Source: Marinilactibacillus sp042660675
GTDB lineage: Bacteria > Bacillota > Bacilli > Lactobacillales > Carnobacteriaceae_A
NCBI RefSeq assembly: GCF_042660675.1
Contig: NZ_JBHSUL010000035.1
Span: 1-64,000, forward strand
Length of the DNA: 64,000 nt
Direction of reading: 5' to 3'
The notes under the pieces are model-generated. The model searched no databases. It worked only from the letters and a program-made list of their open reading frames with translations, and was not told the DNA's origin. This document shows, one piece after another, positions 61,563 to 64,000 of the stretch. Position 1 is the stretch's first letter; every line of letters begins with the position of its first letter. The translations under genes and the position numbers were made by a program.

Positions 61563-62559
61563 CGGTACTCTCTCCTCCCATAAATTTCATAACTTCTACT
61601 GCCAGGTGATCCTCAATCATTCCTGGTTTCACTTTGTAATAAGGCTTGTCTTCAACATACATTGTCAATGGTTTCGACGTTTTCTCATTCAACTGAATAA
61701 TGTCGCCTTCTTCCATTTCAAGGAAATCAGAAATGGTCATCTGAGATTCACCAAGCAAGACTTCCAGATTCAATGGAACTTGTTCAAGGTTCTTAGAAAT
61801 TTGCCCTCTTTCAGAAGAATCAAATTCTTTACCTGAATGGAACCAGTTGCGGAAACTTAATTTATCCAGCATGTCCTCAAAGAATATGTAAGGTACACAC
61901 ATATTGATAAAAGTCTTCTGTTCATCAAGTGTAACCGAGAATGTAACAAGTAAGACAGGTTCATTCGGAGACATTGTCTGTAGTAACTGCGGATTCGTTT
62001 CCGTATATTCTAATTCAACCTTTAATTCTGTAATTTCTTTCCAAGCCGTCTCAAAAGAACGCAAAAATGAAGTCGTAACATCTTCCAAAATAGCTCTTTC
62101 AATATCTGTGAAACTATCTTTATCTGATGGTAAAATTTCATCTGATAATTCGCCGAATCCACAAAGGAGTTCGACCATTTGTAAACTGAACTGAGGATTG
62201 ATTTCTATAATCTGCATCCCACTAAGTGGTTTACTTTGAAAAATACCCATTAAGGTAAAACTTGGAACTGAATGAACGAATTCATCGAACGATACTTGCT
62301 CAATTGCCGCAATTTTAATATCTACGGGCTTTCTCAGTTGGGTAGACAACAAATTGACTGCAATTTTGGAAAAGTCTTCGAATACCATCGTGATGGTTGA
62401 TAGATACTCTTTTGACAAACGAACGGGTCGACGAAAATCATACGGTTTTACTTTAGGGGAATCCAGTTCCTCTACCATTTGTTCTGTATCAATTTCGCCA
62501 CTGTCCATTGCATCCAACAATGCATCAATTTCTTGTTGTGACAGGACTTGTTGGCTCAT
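61555..62559 (-). CDS. fliM: Flagellar motor switch protein FliM
   Basis: The 334-residue protein has the N-terminal CheY-binding SQQEIDALLDAMDSG, a middle CheC-like part and a C-terminal SpoA domain. It is the main part of the C-ring with FliY and FliG. It follows cheW. Confidence 0.94.
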   Translation of the reverse strand: MSQQVLSQQEIDALLDAMDSGEIDTEQMVEELDSPKVKPYDFRRPVRLSKEYLSTITMVFEDFSKIAVNLLSTQLRKPVDIKIAAIEQVSFDEFVHSVPSFTLMGIFQSKPLSGMQIIEINPQFSLQMVELLCGFGELSDEILPSDKDSFTDIERAILEDVTTSFLRSFETAWKEITELKVELEYTETNPQLLQTMSPNEPVLLVTFSVTLDEQKTFINMCVPYIFFEDMLDKLSFRNWFHSGKEFDSSERGQISKNLEQVPLNLEVLLGESQMTISDFLEMEEGDIIQLNEKTSKPLTMYVEDKPYYKVKPGMIEDHLAVEVMKFMGGESTDE

Positions 62560-62972
62560 TATACTTCCTCTTTCTCCTTAAAGATCTGATCCAATTCAAT
62601 AACGCTTACGATACTGTCGTAAACAGATAGATATCCAGAAATCACAGATTCTTCTTCCCCACTTAGCTGAAATTCACTTTCTTCGACATCGGTTACACCA
62701 ATTACTGGACCTACTTTTAAAGCGATAGGGTTCTCTTCAGTATGTATAATGATGGTGTTTTTGTACCAGTCTTCCTCAGTAGCACTTGTCTCATTCAAAA
62801 GTTTATCAAGATCAACTAATGTCATGACTTGCCCTCTTAAGTTCACTAGACCCACAGTCCACTCTGGAGCATGTGGTACTTTAGTCGTTGATAGAATTGT
62901 CGTAATTTCTTCTACTCTGTCAGTGGAAAATCCGTAAGTTCTTTCTCCTAGACGAAACACAATTACCTGCAT
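62559..62972 (-). CDS. cheW: Chemotaxis coupling protein CheW
   Basis: A 137-residue CheW-domain protein (QVIVFRLGERTYGFSTDRVEEI in parts, and GLVNLRGQVMTLVDL). It couples receptors to CheA. I start at ATG 62972 with AAGGAGGG upstream; the ORF runs 17 codons further. Its stop touches the fliM start. Confidence 0.92.
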   Translation of the reverse strand: MQVIVFRLGERTYGFSTDRVEEITTILSTTKVPHAPEWTVGLVNLRGQVMTLVDLDKLLNETSATEEDWYKNTIIIHTEENPIALKVGPVIGVTDVEESEFQLSGEEESVISGYLSVYDSIVSVIELDQIFKEKEEV

Positions 62973-63002
62973 GACTTCGTCCCTCCTTATTATACTTATA
63001 AT

Positions 63003-63051
63003 AAAACGGTGTAGGTGTGACAATTTTATGAATGCACAACTTCACCGTTTT
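63003..63051 (-). terminator. Hairpin between cheY and cheW
   Basis: Arms 63003-63011 and 63043-63051 (AAAACGGTG/CACCGTTTT) with a 31-base loop that has small inner pairs. TTTTATTATA follows on the minus strand. It may weaken transcription into cheW. Confidence 0.5.
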
Positions 63052-63057
63052 ATAAGT

Positions 63058-63420
63058 TTACTGGCTTGCTTTATCTAAAGCTTTAATAACACGTTCTGTA
63101 TCAAAAGGTTTTACAATAAAATCAATAGCTCCCGCACGAATCGCATCCATAACCATAGATTGCTGACCCATTGCTGAACACATTAAAACAACTGCACTTG
63201 GATCAAGTTGTTTGATTTCTTTAAGTGCTTCAACGCCATCTTTTTCTGGCATAGTGATATCCATAGTCACTAGATCTGGTTGAGTTTCTTTGAATTTCTC
63301 AACAGCCTCAACACCATTTTGTGCTTCTGCTGCTACCTCATATCCATTTTTTTCTAAAATATCTTTTAGTTTGATACGCATGAATGCTGCGTCATCAACG
63401 ATTAATACACGTTTAGCCAT
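63058..63420 (-). CDS. cheY: Chemotaxis response regulator CheY
   Basis: A 120-residue receiver domain with DD (residues 9-10), phospho-acceptor Asp54 in LVTMDITMPEKDG, Ser/Cys region VLMCSAMGQQ and Lys104 in FIVKPFD. CheY-P binds FliM and FliY. Confidence 0.95.
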   Translation of the reverse strand: MAKRVLIVDDAAFMRIKLKDILEKNGYEVAAEAQNGVEAVEKFKETQPDLVTMDITMPEKDGVEALKEIKQLDPSAVVLMCSAMGQQSMVMDAIRAGAIDFIVKPFDTERVIKALDKASQ

Positions 63421-63442
63421 TTTTAAATTTCTCCCTTCAATC

Positions 63443-64000
63443 CTATACGCCTAATCGACGCAATAATAATTCTAACACACCAGGCTTGGGTACAAAATAC
63501 AAACTTCCTTCAATTTTGTGTCCAAGACTATAAAATTCATTTTTTATGATAAAAATGTTGTCATCATATTGTTGTTGTTCCATATAAACACTACTTACAA
63601 TCGAACCAAACATATCTTCAACCATAATCGGTACTGTGGAAATAATCATTGTATCGATTATCTTCATGACAGCCGTTATAAAAGAGTGGACTAATATGTT
63701 AACTAGCTCTGAAATGGAAGAATCGATTAATTCGTCTGTTAATTCGATTCCTTCTGGCATAATCATTTTAGCTAACTGATCGGCATCTTCAGGATCGACT
63801 ACAAATAAGAAAATGCCGTATTCATCTTCATCACCGAGTGCATTCATTAGTACCGCTTTAATCACTTCTTCTTCGCCACGAATTTTCTGATAAACGTCAT
63901 CATAGTTCATGACTTCAAGCGTTGGAACATCCATTTCAACTTTTCTTTCAATCAGTTTAGATAAACTCGTTGCCGCATTTCCTCCACCGATATTGACCAT
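63443..64000 (-). CDS. cheC: CheC-type phosphatase, 5' end beyond the window
   Basis: The visible 185 residues have NIGGGNAATSLSKLI at the N-terminal side and SSISELVNILVHSFITAVM in the second half, the two CheC active-site helices. In Bacillus CheC dephosphorylates CheY-P and partners with CheD. The frame reaches the last base of the window, and a few N-terminal residues are likely missing. Confidence 0.8.
   Translation of the reverse strand: MVNIGGGNAATSLSKLIERKVEMDVPTLEVMNYDDVYQKIRGEEEVIKAVLMNALGDEDEYGIFLFVVDPEDADQLAKMIMPEGIELTDELIDSSISELVNILVHSFITAVMKIIDTMIISTVPIMVEDMFGSIVSSVYMEQQQYDDNIFIIKNEFYSLGHKIEGSLYFVPKPGVLELLLRRLGV

Noticed and set aside
1..64000. tRNA or rRNA genes and CRISPR arrays
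   Set aside because: I saw no cloverleaf, rRNA motif or regularly spaced direct repeat.

Overview
The window is about 64 kb of low-GC DNA. The housekeeping gene order dinG, tseB (ypmB), asnS, dnaD, nth, together with the neighbouring cca, MazG-like, ypiB and ypiA genes, is typical of Bacilli. The orphan arginine deiminase, DUF2188 and YtxH proteins and one compact flagellar locus fit a motile lactic acid bacterium, most likely a Carnobacteriaceae-like member of Lactobacillales. That placement is inferred from gene content and order, not from a search. Almost every gene lies on the minus strand, so transcription runs from high to low coordinates; the DUF2188 gene at 3134-3565 is the only plus-strand gene I accept.

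Region 1 (1-16711) is housekeeping: trmL and queG (tRNA modification), a structured RNA candidate, rlmA, a DUF2188 protein, arcA with a good ArgR box, an aspartate aminotransferase with a YtxH protein, the nth-dnaD-asnS-tseB-dinG cluster, cca, a MazG-like pyrophosphohydrolase, ypiB and ypiA.

Region 2 (16711-28311) is a complete Gram-positive type IV pilus operon with a retraction ATPase: pilV-, pilW- and pilX-like minor pilins, pilB, pilT, pilC, pilA, pilD, pilM, pilN, pilO. Its first gene is a membrane diguanylate cyclase that overlaps the first pilin gene. A second c-di-GMP gene (PAS, degenerate GGDEF, intact EAL) at 28556-30358 is separated by a terminator and is preceded by a flagellar-sigma-like promoter. 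The two genes suggest shared c-di-GMP control of pilus and flagellar motility.

Region 3 (30857-64000) is the flagellar and chemotaxis locus. In transcription order it holds cheC (cut by the window end), cheY, cheW, fliM, fliY; then flgM, flgN, flgK, flgL; then flagellin; then flaG, fliD, a fliT-like gene, fliS; then the long operon flgB, flgC, fliE, fliF, fliG, fliH, fliI, fliJ, fliK, flgD, a TIGR02530-type gene, flgE, flbD, motA, motB, fliL, fliO, fliP, fliQ, fliR, flhB, flhA, fliA, two rod genes and an FtsE-like ATPase. Sigma-28-like promoters of the form TTAA-N15-TCCGATA precede flgM and flagellin, and a weaker one precedes the EAL gene. A 1410-bp ISL3-family element with an 8-bp target duplication sits exactly in the loop of what was the flgL terminator. 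cheA, cheB, cheR, flhF and flhG are not in the window.
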